NCBI GenBank assembly: GCA_002690925.1
Contig: NZGD01000136.1
Span: 1 to 58,412 of the forward strand
Direction of reading: 5' to 3'
DNA: 58,412 nt
Source of the DNA: Rhodopirellula sp.
Lineage (GTDB): Bacteria > Planctomycetota > Planctomycetia > Pirellulales > Pirellulaceae
Under the pieces are notes generated by a model, which had not been told where the DNA came from, searched no databases, and worked only from the letters and a program-made list of their open reading frames with translations. The translations under genes were made by a program, and so were the position numbers. Below, piece by piece: positions 36,473-46,085 of this stretch. Positions within the stretch are counted from its first letter, which is position 1. Each line of letters opens with the position of its first letter.

Positions 36473-39322
36473 TCACTCCTTTGGCCAAGTCTTGACCTGG
36501 TTTGCCATCTGATGCAGTAATTGATCCATTTCGCGTCCGAGGTGTTCGGAAACCGGGCTTACTCTCGAATTCATGAGAGCAACAAAATTTTTGCCATCAT
36601 GTCTGCGGATCAGAATGCTTGCGGTGCCTGGCAGCGAACCTGTGTGCCAATGATTCAACTTGCCATGACGAACCACACGATTGCTCCACCCAAACGAATA
36701 GTAGACGGTTTTTTCGCTTCCGTCCTTCCCATATCCTGCAACACCTGGTGGGCGTTGGTGCATCAATTCGATGCTTGCCTCAGACAGAATGGGACAAGTC
36801 GCAGGATTATCGAATGCAGCGGCAAACTTCGCCAAATCGGTAGCCGAGGCCAACCAGCCTCCATGCGAATCCATCGCTTCCAAATTCCATGCACCGTAGG
36901 GATGGGGCACCTGCTGTTTCAAGTCACTCTGAAACACTGAGGTTCCCGTGCCAGGATGATAGTACCGCACCTCATTTTCAGCTCGCCTCGTTAAGCGAGT
37001 CGCTCCTAAACGCATTTTGGTTGCACCAACTGGGTCAAGCACATTCTGCTTTACATACGACTCGTATGACTGTCCACTCAACTTTTCAATCACACGCCCC
37101 AGCAGGCAATATCCGAAATTCGAGTAGGCATACCGCTCGCCTGGCGCGAAGTCGAGCGGTTGTTTCAACATCGCATCGATCACAGCCTGCTGATCCGCTG
37201 GTGATTCGCCACCGGATTTTTCAGCAAACGTCACAGACCGAAACATTGCATCGAACGATACATTGCGATCCCATCCCCCACGATGCTGCAATAAATGCCG
37301 AACGGTAATATCTCGCAATCGTTTCTCTGTTCCTTCTGTGGTCTGGATCACATCATTGAGTTCGAGCAGCATGAACACAGAATCGTCGAGATCAAGTTTC
37401 CCGCGTTCATGCAATTGTAAAATTGCTACTGCAGTGATCGGCTTGGAGATGCTTGCGATTCGGAAGAGACTATCGCGATGAACCTTTTTACCAAGAGCCA
37501 CGTCGGCGTACCCATAACCGTTGGCAAAAACAACCTTACTGTCATTCGTGACTGCAATCGAGGCTCCGGGCAATCGGTGCTTTTCCAGAAACTTGGCCAT
37601 GGAACGGTCGTAATTCTCAAATGGAGGCTTGGTCTCAGAAGATTTCACATGGTGTGCCGCCAATTCTGGTCGATAACCGGGGCCTCGCAGAACTCGCCCC
37701 GGTCGTCGATTGGTCAACTGGCCACTTTGCAACACGACTTGCCCATTGACCAAGACAAACTTCATACCCTGCGAAACCGCATCTGGCTGCCGAAAACTCG
37801 CCTTATCTACGATTCCCTCCTGATCAAAGACAATCAAATCAGCAGGTGCCCCAATTTCAATTTTTCCCCGGTCAAACAGGTAAACAGCCTGCGCAGCAGC
37901 AGCGCTTGCCTGCGCCACCATTCGTTCGAGTGAGATGACATTCTGTTCTTTGACGTAGCGTGCGATGATGCGTGGAAACGCACCAAAAGCTCGGGGGTGC
38001 GACGCATTTCGCCCCCCCCTGACGGGTCCCACGTCTGTGCAAAACGAGATGAAATCCTGCTTGATTGCAATGACTTTATTCGCCTCGGACATTGTTTCCG
38101 GTAAAGCGAAGGCACCACTGACAACCAGATTAAAAAAGGTATCCCATGGGTCTTCTCCACTGGCTTTCGCGATCTGGGCAAGTGGCAAACCGTCCCACTT
38201 TCGGTATCTCGGATGATTGCTTTTACCAATCACAATACGATTCCAATCATGGCCAGCATGACGGTACCAGTTTTCCCACCCAGCGGTAGACTCCATTTCT
38301 TCACGAACTTCACTCCGAAACTTTTGATCAGCGAGTTTTCGAATCAAAGCGGAACGACCGGAAGTGAAGTGCCTGGGATGAATCAAAGCTGCAATACCCA
38401 GTCCATTATTGATGTAAGGATAAATGTCTGCCGTGACTTGCTGCCCCGAGGCTCGGGCATTCTTGATCAATTCAATTGCACGAGGTAATTTTCCCCAGTT
38501 CGCTTTACCCGCTGCCTTCAAATGAAAAATGTGCACAGGTGTTTTTGCATCGCGTCCAATTTGCAGGGCCTCTTCGACCGCTTCTAACAACCGATCACCT
38601 TCGTTTCGCATGTGCGTGAAATAACCACCGCCAAATTCACCAGCAACCGCAGCCAAAGCACTGATTTCCCGTGGCTGTGCATACACCGCTGGCGGATAAA
38701 TCAACGCAGTGGAAACGCCTATCGCCCCTGCCTGCATTGCCTCACGCGTCAACTGCTTCATCTCTTCAAGCTCTGCCAAGTTTGGGCGTCGCTCGACATC
38801 ACCCAACACCAGACGCCGAATCTGCGTGTGCCCAACCGTTTGAACCAAATTGACTGGCAGACCTGTCAGTTCCAATAATGCGAAGTACTCACGCATCGTT
38901 GAGTAGCCAGCCTGTTTTGCATTATTGGGCGATAAAGGAGCGGCAGATTCCCCCTCACCCGCATTGATGGTTGTGATTCCCTGAGTCAGCAAATTGTACG
39001 CCGACTCGTCAGAATGAATCATCGGACTTGCAGTCTGCCCCATCATGTCGATGAACCCGGGAGCTACCACCAAGCCCGTAGCATCAATCACCTTTTCGGC
39101 CTGTATTTCCTTGTTGTTTCCAATGAAAGTGACACGACCATCTTTCACCGCAATGTCGGCGATGTAACGTGGTTTTCCTGTGCCATCAATCACAGTCCCA
39201 CCACGTATGACGACATCAAAAAACACGTCACTACCGTAACTCGTCGAACTGGTAAAACTCGCAATTACCAAGACGACGAGTGTCCGAAACAGTGCCCTCA
39301 GATGAAACAAACGCGGTGTCAT
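36473..39322 (-). CDS. D-aminoacylase-like / serine beta-lactamase-like fusion
   Basis: This is a single exported chain of 949 residues (ATG at 39322; a GTG at 39334 would add four). After a signal peptide (TLVVLVIASFTSSTSYGSD) comes an amidohydrolase domain of the N-acyl-D-amino-acid deacylase type (about residues 35-555): DVVIRGGTVIDGTG, VVAPGFIDMMG, GGYFTHMRNEGDRLLEAV, VHIFHLKAAGK, FCTDVG and IGAPADLIVFD. The usual first HxH metal ligands after PGFID are absent (DMMGQT). A second domain (about 565-945) is a class C beta-lactamase/D-peptidase-like serine hydrolase: SISK (nucleophile S624), YSN (733-735) and HTG (893-895). Both families handle D-amino-acid compounds, so linked peptidoglycan or D-peptide processing is plausible, but this is inference. 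Confidence 0.9.
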   Translation of the reverse strand: MTPRLFHLRALFRTLVVLVIASFTSSTSYGSDVFFDVVIRGGTVIDGTGKPRYIADIAVKDGRVTFIGNNKEIQAEKVIDATGLVVAPGFIDMMGQTASPMIHSDESAYNLLTQGITTINAGEGESAAPLSPNNAKQAGYSTMREYFALLELTGLPVNLVQTVGHTQIRRLVLGDVERRPNLAELEEMKQLTREAMQAGAIGVSTALIYPPAVYAQPREISALAAVAGEFGGGYFTHMRNEGDRLLEAVEEALQIGRDAKTPVHIFHLKAAGKANWGKLPRAIELIKNARASGQQVTADIYPYINNGLGIAALIHPRHFTSGRSALIRKLADQKFRSEVREEMESTAGWENWYRHAGHDWNRIVIGKSNHPRYRKWDGLPLAQIAKASGEDPWDTFFNLVVSGAFALPETMSEANKVIAIKQDFISFCTDVGPVRGGRNASHPRAFGAFPRIIARYVKEQNVISLERMVAQASAAAAQAVYLFDRGKIEIGAPADLIVFDQEGIVDKASFRQPDAVSQGMKFVLVNGQVVLQSGQLTNRRPGRVLRGPGYRPELAAHHVKSSETKPPFENYDRSMAKFLEKHRLPGASIAVTNDSKVVFANGYGYADVALGKKVHRDSLFRIASISKPITAVAILQLHERGKLDLDDSVFMLLELNDVIQTTEGTEKRLRDITVRHLLQHRGGWDRNVSFDAMFRSVTFAEKSGGESPADQQAVIDAMLKQPLDFAPGERYAYSNFGYCLLGRVIEKLSGQSYESYVKQNVLDPVGATKMRLGATRLTRRAENEVRYYHPGTGTSVFQSDLKQQVPHPYGAWNLEAMDSHGGWLASATDLAKFAAAFDNPATCPILSEASIELMHQRPPGVAGYGKDGSEKTVYYSFGWSNRVVRHGKLNHWHTGSLPGTASILIRRHDGKNFVALMNSRVSPVSEHLGREMDQLLHQMANQVKTWPKE

Positions 39323-39334
39323 GAGTTTTCTCAC

Positions 39335-39683
39335 TACCTTACTTCGAAATTAAAATCCTAAATCAACGACCAGCCAAACACACCCATTCCAATCTGTCAG
39401 TCAACCCTACCAGCGCAGATGCTCATGACATTGAAAATACAGATTGGCATGTTCTGAATGCTCAAAACCGTCGAGTTGTGAATCCGCACAGCCCATGCAG
39501 TTGACTTCGCACGCATACACGCCAAGCCACTTGATACAACAACAATCGCTCAGTAAACCAACACCATCCCCCCCAATCCCTTGGATTCCTTAATCGAGAG
39601 TGAACTGCTGTGCGTCGGCACTTCATGCTTACATTCGATCACAACAGAATCAAAACACCAAAGCCTGCATTAGGATTGATGGT
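39335..39683. other. Divergent intergenic region
   Basis: About 350 bases between the leftward fusion gene and the small rightward frame. I see no gene. It should hold the promoter of the fusion gene. Confidence 0.35.
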
Positions 39684-39884
39684 ATGGGAATCGTCTTCAC
39701 TGCTGGAATAGTCGCCAGTGTAGCAATTACAGCAAACAATCAAGAAGAATCGCCAGTGCTATGGGGTTTGCCAGCATTCTTGCTTTGTATCGTTGGTGGA
39801 TTTACTGGCGGTTTCATTGGACAGTTTTTGGGTGGTGGAGCCGCCTTCAGTGCCTTGCAAATGAAGACATCCCGATTTGGTTGA
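39684..39884 (+). CDS. Small membrane protein (tentative)
   Basis: This possible 66-residue protein has two hydrophobic segments (GIVFTAGIVASVAITA, about residues 2-17, and LPAFLLCIVGGFTGGFIG, about 29-46) and a Gly-rich end (FLGGGAAFSAL). AGGA lies about eight bases before the ATG at 39684. Its frame is also open upstream to 39600, but that part is not hydrophobic and lacks a signal. No family is recognised and it may not be expressed. Confidence 0.4.
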   Translation: MGIVFTAGIVASVAITANNQEESPVLWGLPAFLLCIVGGFTGGFIGQFLGGGAAFSALQMKTSRFG

Positions 39885-40064
39885 CTTCCCAGAGACGGTT
39901 ATCCAACGCGATGCTTGTCGCAAGACCGCTTCAGAGAATATCGACCTGATGCAACTGATTTTCGAAGCTCGGCGTGTTGCTTGATCAGCAATCGCAACTT
40001 GCCCTACGCATCAGCGGCGACGTCTTTTTGGGCAATGAGTTTTTATCATTTCCCTCTCTACAGG

Positions 40065-41042
40065 TTACGTACCGGCAGCTCTACGTTGCCGATCTCTTAA
40101 TGCGAGACCGATACCGTCCTCCGACGCAGTTTGAACGAAAACCCTTTCGAACGCTCGGCGATCAACTTCCCGCAAGAATTCATAGAAGCCGCCAGCGTAG
40201 TCTTCCAAAGATCCGAAAATTTTGGCGAGTGCAAACTCGTGAAGTCCTTCAAACTCTTCGGTTCCGCAGAATGCCGACACTGCCGAAACACCAACCGAGA
40301 TACCGACCGGCGGCACTTCGACCAGGATGACTTCGGCACGGGGTTGGTAATGGGGATGCAGGATTCCCGGAGAATTAACCGGTTCTCCAGAAACAAGCCT
40401 CCGCCGCTCTTCAACCGGTCCGAACTCCCGGGTCTGAGGGACAACTTGCTGCAGCTGTTCCAGCGTTATCGCGCCAGGCCTCAGCACAACGGGATGCGTA
40501 CTGCTGCAATCTACAACGGTTGATTCGATCCCGATCGTGGTCGAATCTGCAGTAAAAATTGCATCAATACGTCCGTCCAAATCCTCAGACACTGCCTGCC
40601 AAGTGGTTCCACTGGGTCGACCCGACCGGTTCGCAGAAGGCGCGGCAACCGGAACAGCGGCAGTACGCAAAATCGCTCTGGCAATGGGATGATCCGGAAT
40701 ACGTACACCAACCGTCGCCAATCCCGCGGTCACTTCATCGCTGATGATCTGCCGTTTGGGAAGCACAAGCGTTAATGGTCCGGGACAGAAAGCGTCCAGC
40801 AACGCCTCAGCAACCGTTGGCAATTCTGCTGCCGCGCGGGCCCAATGGCGACCATCATCCAAATGCACAATCAATGGGTTGTTGCTTGGCCTGCCCTTGG
40901 CTTGAAACAGTTTCGCCACAGCATCGCCATTGGTGGCATCCACCCCGAGCCCAAACACGGTTTCCGTTGGAAACGCCACCAGACCACCCATGCGAATGAT
41001 TTCAGCCGCTCGCTCAGTGGAATCGATATATTCTGTCAACAA
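40065..41042 (-). CDS. L-threonylcarbamoyladenylate synthase (Sua5 type)
   Basis: This enzyme makes threonylcarbamoyl-AMP from threonine, bicarbonate and ATP, the first step of the universal t6A37 tRNA modification. It has the YrdC core (about residues 8-205) with VAFPTETVFGLGVDA, KGRPSNNPLIVH (49-60) and APSANRSGRPSGT (134-146). The C-terminal domain (about 220-325, with SPGILHPHYQP) makes it Sua5 rather than the short TsaC form. The length of 325 residues agrees. Start codons are two adjacent TTGs (41042, 41039), preceded by AGAG. It is a single leftward gene, and the partner genes tsaB/D/E are not in the window. Confidence 0.93.
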   Translation of the reverse strand: MLTEYIDSTERAAEIIRMGGLVAFPTETVFGLGVDATNGDAVAKLFQAKGRPSNNPLIVHLDDGRHWARAAAELPTVAEALLDAFCPGPLTLVLPKRQIISDEVTAGLATVGVRIPDHPIARAILRTAAVPVAAPSANRSGRPSGTTWQAVSEDLDGRIDAIFTADSTTIGIESTVVDCSSTHPVVLRPGAITLEQLQQVVPQTREFGPVEERRRLVSGEPVNSPGILHPHYQPRAEVILVEVPPVGISVGVSAVSAFCGTEEFEGLHEFALAKIFGSLEDYAGGFYEFLREVDRRAFERVFVQTASEDGIGLALRDRQRRAAGT

Positions 41043-41266
41043 TATTCGCGTCTCTTGTCAGCGTTGCCAATCAATAAGATCCCCAGGGTGTCACGTTAAG
41101 TCCCACACTCATGATGCTTCCTGCAAGGTGATGAGCATCTGCCGCACACCCCGAGACTACGCACAGGGTGACCATGTGCACTCCTTTTCGGCACCCCCCA
41201 GGATTCCTTACCACAGCGTTTCAAAGTAACGAAGCGTGCGATCCCACACCTTTTTCTCTGTCAACG

Positions 41267-42184
41267 CTACTTCTTTTCCGGAGCGAGTGCCGCGTCGCCC
41301 TGCGAACTCTTTGAAGTCGGTGCATCGTCGATGGCAAGATCACCCATCGCGTACTGAATCCCATCGAGCATGTGCTGCAGGATCACAGGATTCTGAAACG
41401 TCTCTGGCCGATGCCCAAAGTTGGTGTAAAACACCCGTCCATCACCGGCTTTGCGTACCCATGAAACGGGAACTTCTCGTGGCCCATCTTTGATTCGATC
41501 TGAAACCGTGTTCTTGGACATATCCAAGCTTACCAGCACCCGCAGAATCTCAGGCCCCACATAGGATTCAGGTTTATATTGATAGATCTCATCCTGGTGC
41601 CAGAACCCTTTTCCACCAAACGCTTGATTCAATTTGTGATCTGGGTCGTCAAGTTTGAATGCCCACGTGCCACCGGCTCCCCATGGGTGACCATTGAAAA
41701 TGCCACCAACCATGGCAAGAGCTTCTGGATGTCTTCCAAAGTTATCACTGGCAGCATGAAACCCAGCCAGCCCCTTGCCTTTAGAAATGAAGTCAAGAAA
41801 CGCATTCAATTGTGAAGCTTCCGGGAACTGCATGTGCGTTGTATTGTTTAAAAGAATGCAATCGTACTTCGCAAGGTTGTCGGGCGTGAACACCTCGTAG
41901 TCTTCAGCGAGGTCCACTTGAAACGCACCCGTTTTGTCACCCATCATTTCAACCGCAAAGTTTCCGAACGGAATGGACTGGTGAACAAAGCCACCGCAAC
42001 GGGAAAACACGAGAACACGGCGTTCTTTGGCTGGCTTCGCTGTCGCAGCTTTGGGGACCGCCTCGGTGATGGCCTCACGAGCCTTATCTGGAATTGGCTT
42101 GAAGCGTGACTTTTTGTTCTGTTGTGCGAACAAAAATGATGGCAGCAATAAAGCGAAGATCAAGGTGCAAAACAGACGAGGCAT
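41267..42184 (-). CDS. ThuA domain protein, exported
   Basis: This 305-residue protein has a signal peptide (FCTLIFALLLPSFLFAQQ, about residues 4-21), a short Lys/Ala-rich linker, and a ThuA-like class I amidotransferase-fold domain (about 55-280). Motifs: RVLVFSRCGGFVHQS, YDCILLNNTTHMQF, GKGLAGFHAASDNF, GGIFNGHPWG, PVSWVRKAGDGRVFYTNFGH. ThuA proteins were linked to trehalose use in rhizobia, and in planctomycetes are common secreted proteins of unknown function. The ATG at 42184 has GGAG six to seven bases upstream. Family assignment is secure; activity is not known. Confidence 0.92.
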   Translation of the reverse strand: MPRLFCTLIFALLLPSFLFAQQNKKSRFKPIPDKAREAITEAVPKAATAKPAKERRVLVFSRCGGFVHQSIPFGNFAVEMMGDKTGAFQVDLAEDYEVFTPDNLAKYDCILLNNTTHMQFPEASQLNAFLDFISKGKGLAGFHAASDNFGRHPEALAMVGGIFNGHPWGAGGTWAFKLDDPDHKLNQAFGGKGFWHQDEIYQYKPESYVGPEILRVLVSLDMSKNTVSDRIKDGPREVPVSWVRKAGDGRVFYTNFGHRPETFQNPVILQHMLDGIQYAMGDLAIDDAPTSKSSQGDAALAPEKK

Positions 42185-42347
42185 TCAACTCTCCAAAAGT
42201 CAGGCGGGAATGGGATCTCAGGCAAATCTTCCCGAGGGCCAACGAGCAACACTATAGCATAAGCTTCATCGTTGCTGATGCTACTCGATGGCCGGAAGAC
42301 GCACGGTACCTCCGACACCCATTGGCCTGCATCGTTAGGAGAACACA

Positions 42348-45300
42348 CTAATGTTCAGTAGCTAGATACACTTCAGCATCCGCAACAACGTGATCCGAGG
42401 CGTGCCGCAATCGCTGATATATTTGCTGAGGATACTGCAAATCTCCCGCCAAAAGAGCATCTTCCATTTCCCGTGCCAACTGATGTGCATGAATCGCTCC
42501 CACCGACAGTGACGCCCCTTTGTAGGTATGAACAGCGCGAAGGATTTCGTCACGATCGTTCTGCTCAATAGCACGCTGCACAGACTGCAACAGACAATTG
42601 GACTCTCCCAGGTAAACACGAAGCAGATCCCGCAGCAGCTCCTCATCGCCGCCAACTGCTTGTCGGGCCTGACTCCAGCAGATCGCCTCACCGTCCTCTG
42701 GTTGAGGCAAGGTCGACTTTCCGACCCGGCTGGCAGTAGCGATGCGTGCGTGCTCCACGTCGGGACCATTGGTTGCTGTCTTGCCGCTTTTCGATTCTGA
42801 ACCAGAATCACTCGCAGGGTCGGCGGATTGCTCGAGGCCCGATTTCCGTAGTTTTTGAAAATCGGCTGGCTCATTATCTGCCAGCTTGCTGTTTGCCAAG
42901 TCCGAACTGGACGCCTTCTCTGCCGCCAACCCGAGCACCGCAGAGAGTTTCTCGAGAACGATCCCTACTCGAATCGGTTTTGCCACGTATTCGTCCATTC
43001 CGACGGAAAGACATTTCTCACGATCACCTTTCATGGCATGAGCCGTCATCGCAATGATCGGTAAGTACAGTCCACTTACCGCTTCGCGGTTCCGAATTGC
43101 CTTCGTCGCCTCGATACCATCCATGATCGGCATCTGAATGTCCATCAATAGAACGTCAAACTTCTGCCGCATCGATACCTCGACCGCTTCTCGACCATCC
43201 TTGACTGTCGTGACATGGTGCCCATGCTTTTCAAGTACTCCCACCGCAAGCCGCTGATTGATCACATTGTCTTCGGCAAGCAGGATTCTGAGCTTCCCTA
43301 ATTCAGAGACTGAAGCTGAACCAGCATCGATCACAACATCTTCAGGTTCAGCAACTCCAAGACAACGTACAATCGAATCAAACAAATCAGATTGCTTGAC
43401 TGGCTTCATAAGGCGTTCCGTAATCCCTAACCGAGTGCGAACATCGCTGTCTCCATCCCGCCCGCCACTTGTGAGAACGATGACCTGATTTTCCGCGAAG
43501 CCAACCTGCTGTCGCATTTCGGCGATGAAGCCGTACCCATTCATGACTGGCATATTCACGTCGGTTACAACGAGAGAGATCGGCTCTTCACGAGCATCCG
43601 CGTTTTGCAATTCCTTGAGAGCCATTTCGGCAGAGTTGGCAAGATAGGGCACCATCCCCCAATTGGACAGCATTTCATCAAGAATCATCAGGTTCGTTTC
43701 ATTATCATCAACAACCAATACCCGTGTTCCACCAACAACCACGACACCACGTTCCTGTTGTTGCTCAATCCCATCTGGAGCCCGCGTGAAAGATAACTGG
43801 AAGTGAAAATTACTTCCTCGATCCAACTGGCTGGAGAGTTCGATTTGTCCGCCCATCAGCTTTACCAACCGGGACGAGATCGATAGTCCCAACCCTGTGC
43901 CGCCATAACGCCGGGTGGTGGACGTATCTGCCTGCTCAAACTCCCCGAAGATCGCACCATGCTTCTCTTCCGGAATTCCAATTCCCGTATCCCTGACTGA
44001 GATTTCCAAGCGCACCTCACCCTGAGTGGCGGGTAGATCGGAAACATGCACCAAGACCTCACCCGCGTGCGTGAACTTGACTGCGTTCCCAATCAAATTA
44101 TTCATCACCTGACGCAAACGCCCGGAATCGCCAATGACAAAGCGAGGTACATGCGGATCAACTCTAAAAGCCAATTCAATGCTTTTCCCGTGCGCACGCG
44201 GCGCGAAGGCAGCGATTGTGTCACCAAGACTCTCGCGAAGGTCGAACACACGTTCTTCCAACTCGAGTTTCCCTGCTTCGATTTTTGAAAAATCAAGTAC
44301 ATCGTTGATCACGCCAAGCAGAGCATCTCCGGACTCCTCCACCATGGACAGGTACTTGCGCTGGTAATCATCCAATTTCGTATCTAAAACCAATTCAGTC
44401 ATCCCAATGATGGCATTCATAGGCGTACGAATCTCGTGACTCATATTTGCCAGGAAATCACTTTTCGCTCGATTAGCACGATCAGCCACTTCCTTGGCAT
44501 TCAGGATTTCCCGCTCGGCTCGTTTGCGTGCCGTGATGTCGTGCCCGATTCCTACAACACCGTTGACGACACCATTTTCATCAATGAGCGGAACTTTGGT
44601 GGTCAGCAACCAAATATCGTCTCCCGACTTTGCCTTGTGCGATTCTTCCCGATCAAGCAAAGATTCGCGTGTGCGCATCACGATCTGATCATCTGCGACA
44701 TAGTTGCAAGCTAATTCAGGTGGGGAGAAATCATAATCATTCCTGCCGACCAACTCAGACGGGTTATCAAGTTTCAACAACCGTAGTAAGGCAGCATTTG
44801 CAGTCACAAATCTTCCAGCACGATCCTTGACATAAATCAGGTCTGGCACGTTGTCGATAATGGTTTTGAGAAGATCTCTTTCCCGGGCAAGTCCCTGCTC
44901 AGCCTGCTTTTGCCTCGTAACATCCCGTGAAATACCAAAGGTGCCAATGACATTACCTTTTTTGTCTTTCAAGGGAACCTTGGTCGTACTACACCACGTT
45001 TCAGAACCATCACCAAAGGTCTCATGCTCGATTTCAGCAAGAATGGCCTGCCCTGTCTTCATGATTCCGCGTTCATCAGCCAGAGCTTTTCGGGAATGCT
45101 CCAGTGAAAAAAAGTCAGCATCTGACTTACCCACAGCCTCCCGTGGCTCGGCAAGCCCGAATTTGGTCGCACAACTTTGGCTCAACCGAATGAACCGACT
45201 GTCAGAATCTTTGAAGTAGACAGAATCAGGCACCGTTTCCAGAAGGGTCGCCAGTAGAAACTTTTCGAATTCAATCTGGTGCTCCGCATCTTTCTGGTCA

Positions 45301-46085
45301 CTGACATCCCAGAACATGACCTGAATCCCCACCACATCTCCTTCGGCACTATACACAGGTGCCTTCCAGACCTCAGCATGGATGGTTTTTTCGTTACCGA
45401 TCTGATGCCGTTCGACATTGTGGTACAGCTCGCCGGACTGCATGACCCGGCGATCATCAGTCATGTACTTCTTTGCCAAGTCAGCCGGAAACAGATCGAA
45501 ATCAGTCTTACCGATCAGCTCTGCAACTGAAACACCGAGCTGATCACATGCCTGTGCGTTCGCGTACTGAACCCTACCACGTGCATCTTTTCGAAGAACA
45601 CTTAACGGCAAACTCTCGACCAAAGAATGGTACACCGCCTCAGCATCACGAAGCGCAGCGTCAGAAGACGTATCCGCCTCACGTTGAGTTCTCTGCATAT
45701 GGGTCAGGCCCACAACTGCTAGGCTGCCTTCTTCTGACCGTCGACAATGCACCTGTTCACGCACCAGATGCGTGGTCTGCTTTGTATCAATCACACGAAA
45801 TTCGCGGTCCAAACACGCGTTCTCTTCGTGATGAAGAAGAAAGTCCGCAAACTGCTGGTGAACCCATGATCGGTCCTCAGGATGCACAGCGCCAGACCAT
45901 AATGTTGAGTCTGCCATCAGTTCTTCCGCTGGCCGCCCGTACAGATTTCCTGCGGCTGGGTGAATCCACTGAAGCGTCCCATCTGGATTGGCCGTCCACG
46001 AAATTTCGCGAACCTCCTTCAGGATCGCGTCGGGAAGTTGCGGACCCTCGTACCCCAATCCGTTATTGATCTCTGCGTTTGCCAT
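42348..46085 (-). CDS. Hybrid histidine kinase with four PAS, two REC and Hpt domains
   Basis: This 1245-residue sensor kinase has no membrane helix, so it is probably cytoplasmic. Four PAS domains lie at about residues 20-130, 150-265, 275-390 and 405-520. HisKA follows, with His550 in NMSHEIRTPMN. The HATPase domain has N-box NNLIGNAVKF, DTGIGIP (699-705) and GGTGLGLSIS (728-737). Receiver 1 (788-910) has phospho-acceptor Asp842 in TDVNMP, receiver 2 (932-1050) Asp982 in MDIQMP, and the Hpt domain (about 1135-1240) His1186 in VHTYKGAS. All key residues are present. A disordered linker (1055-1130) joins receiver 2 and Hpt. No response regulator gene is adjacent, so the output partner is elsewhere. 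Confidence 0.96.
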   Translation of the reverse strand: MANAEINNGLGYEGPQLPDAILKEVREISWTANPDGTLQWIHPAAGNLYGRPAEELMADSTLWSGAVHPEDRSWVHQQFADFLLHHEENACLDREFRVIDTKQTTHLVREQVHCRRSEEGSLAVVGLTHMQRTQREADTSSDAALRDAEAVYHSLVESLPLSVLRKDARGRVQYANAQACDQLGVSVAELIGKTDFDLFPADLAKKYMTDDRRVMQSGELYHNVERHQIGNEKTIHAEVWKAPVYSAEGDVVGIQVMFWDVSDQKDAEHQIEFEKFLLATLLETVPDSVYFKDSDSRFIRLSQSCATKFGLAEPREAVGKSDADFFSLEHSRKALADERGIMKTGQAILAEIEHETFGDGSETWCSTTKVPLKDKKGNVIGTFGISRDVTRQKQAEQGLARERDLLKTIIDNVPDLIYVKDRAGRFVTANAALLRLLKLDNPSELVGRNDYDFSPPELACNYVADDQIVMRTRESLLDREESHKAKSGDDIWLLTTKVPLIDENGVVNGVVGIGHDITARKRAEREILNAKEVADRANRAKSDFLANMSHEIRTPMNAIIGMTELVLDTKLDDYQRKYLSMVEESGDALLGVINDVLDFSKIEAGKLELEERVFDLRESLGDTIAAFAPRAHGKSIELAFRVDPHVPRFVIGDSGRLRQVMNNLIGNAVKFTHAGEVLVHVSDLPATQGEVRLEISVRDTGIGIPEEKHGAIFGEFEQADTSTTRRYGGTGLGLSISSRLVKLMGGQIELSSQLDRGSNFHFQLSFTRAPDGIEQQQERGVVVVGGTRVLVVDDNETNLMILDEMLSNWGMVPYLANSAEMALKELQNADAREEPISLVVTDVNMPVMNGYGFIAEMRQQVGFAENQVIVLTSGGRDGDSDVRTRLGITERLMKPVKQSDLFDSIVRCLGVAEPEDVVIDAGSASVSELGKLRILLAEDNVINQRLAVGVLEKHGHHVTTVKDGREAVEVSMRQKFDVLLMDIQMPIMDGIEATKAIRNREAVSGLYLPIIAMTAHAMKGDREKCLSVGMDEYVAKPIRVGIVLEKLSAVLGLAAEKASSSDLANSKLADNEPADFQKLRKSGLEQSADPASDSGSESKSGKTATNGPDVEHARIATASRVGKSTLPQPEDGEAICWSQARQAVGGDEELLRDLLRVYLGESNCLLQSVQRAIEQNDRDEILRAVHTYKGASLSVGAIHAHQLAREMEDALLAGDLQYPQQIYQRLRHASDHVVADAEVYLATEH

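Noticed and set aside
45473-46069. A 198-codon frame antisense to the hybrid kinase
   Set aside because: The opposite strand has clear PAS domains over the same bases, and this frame has no motif or ribosome-binding site.
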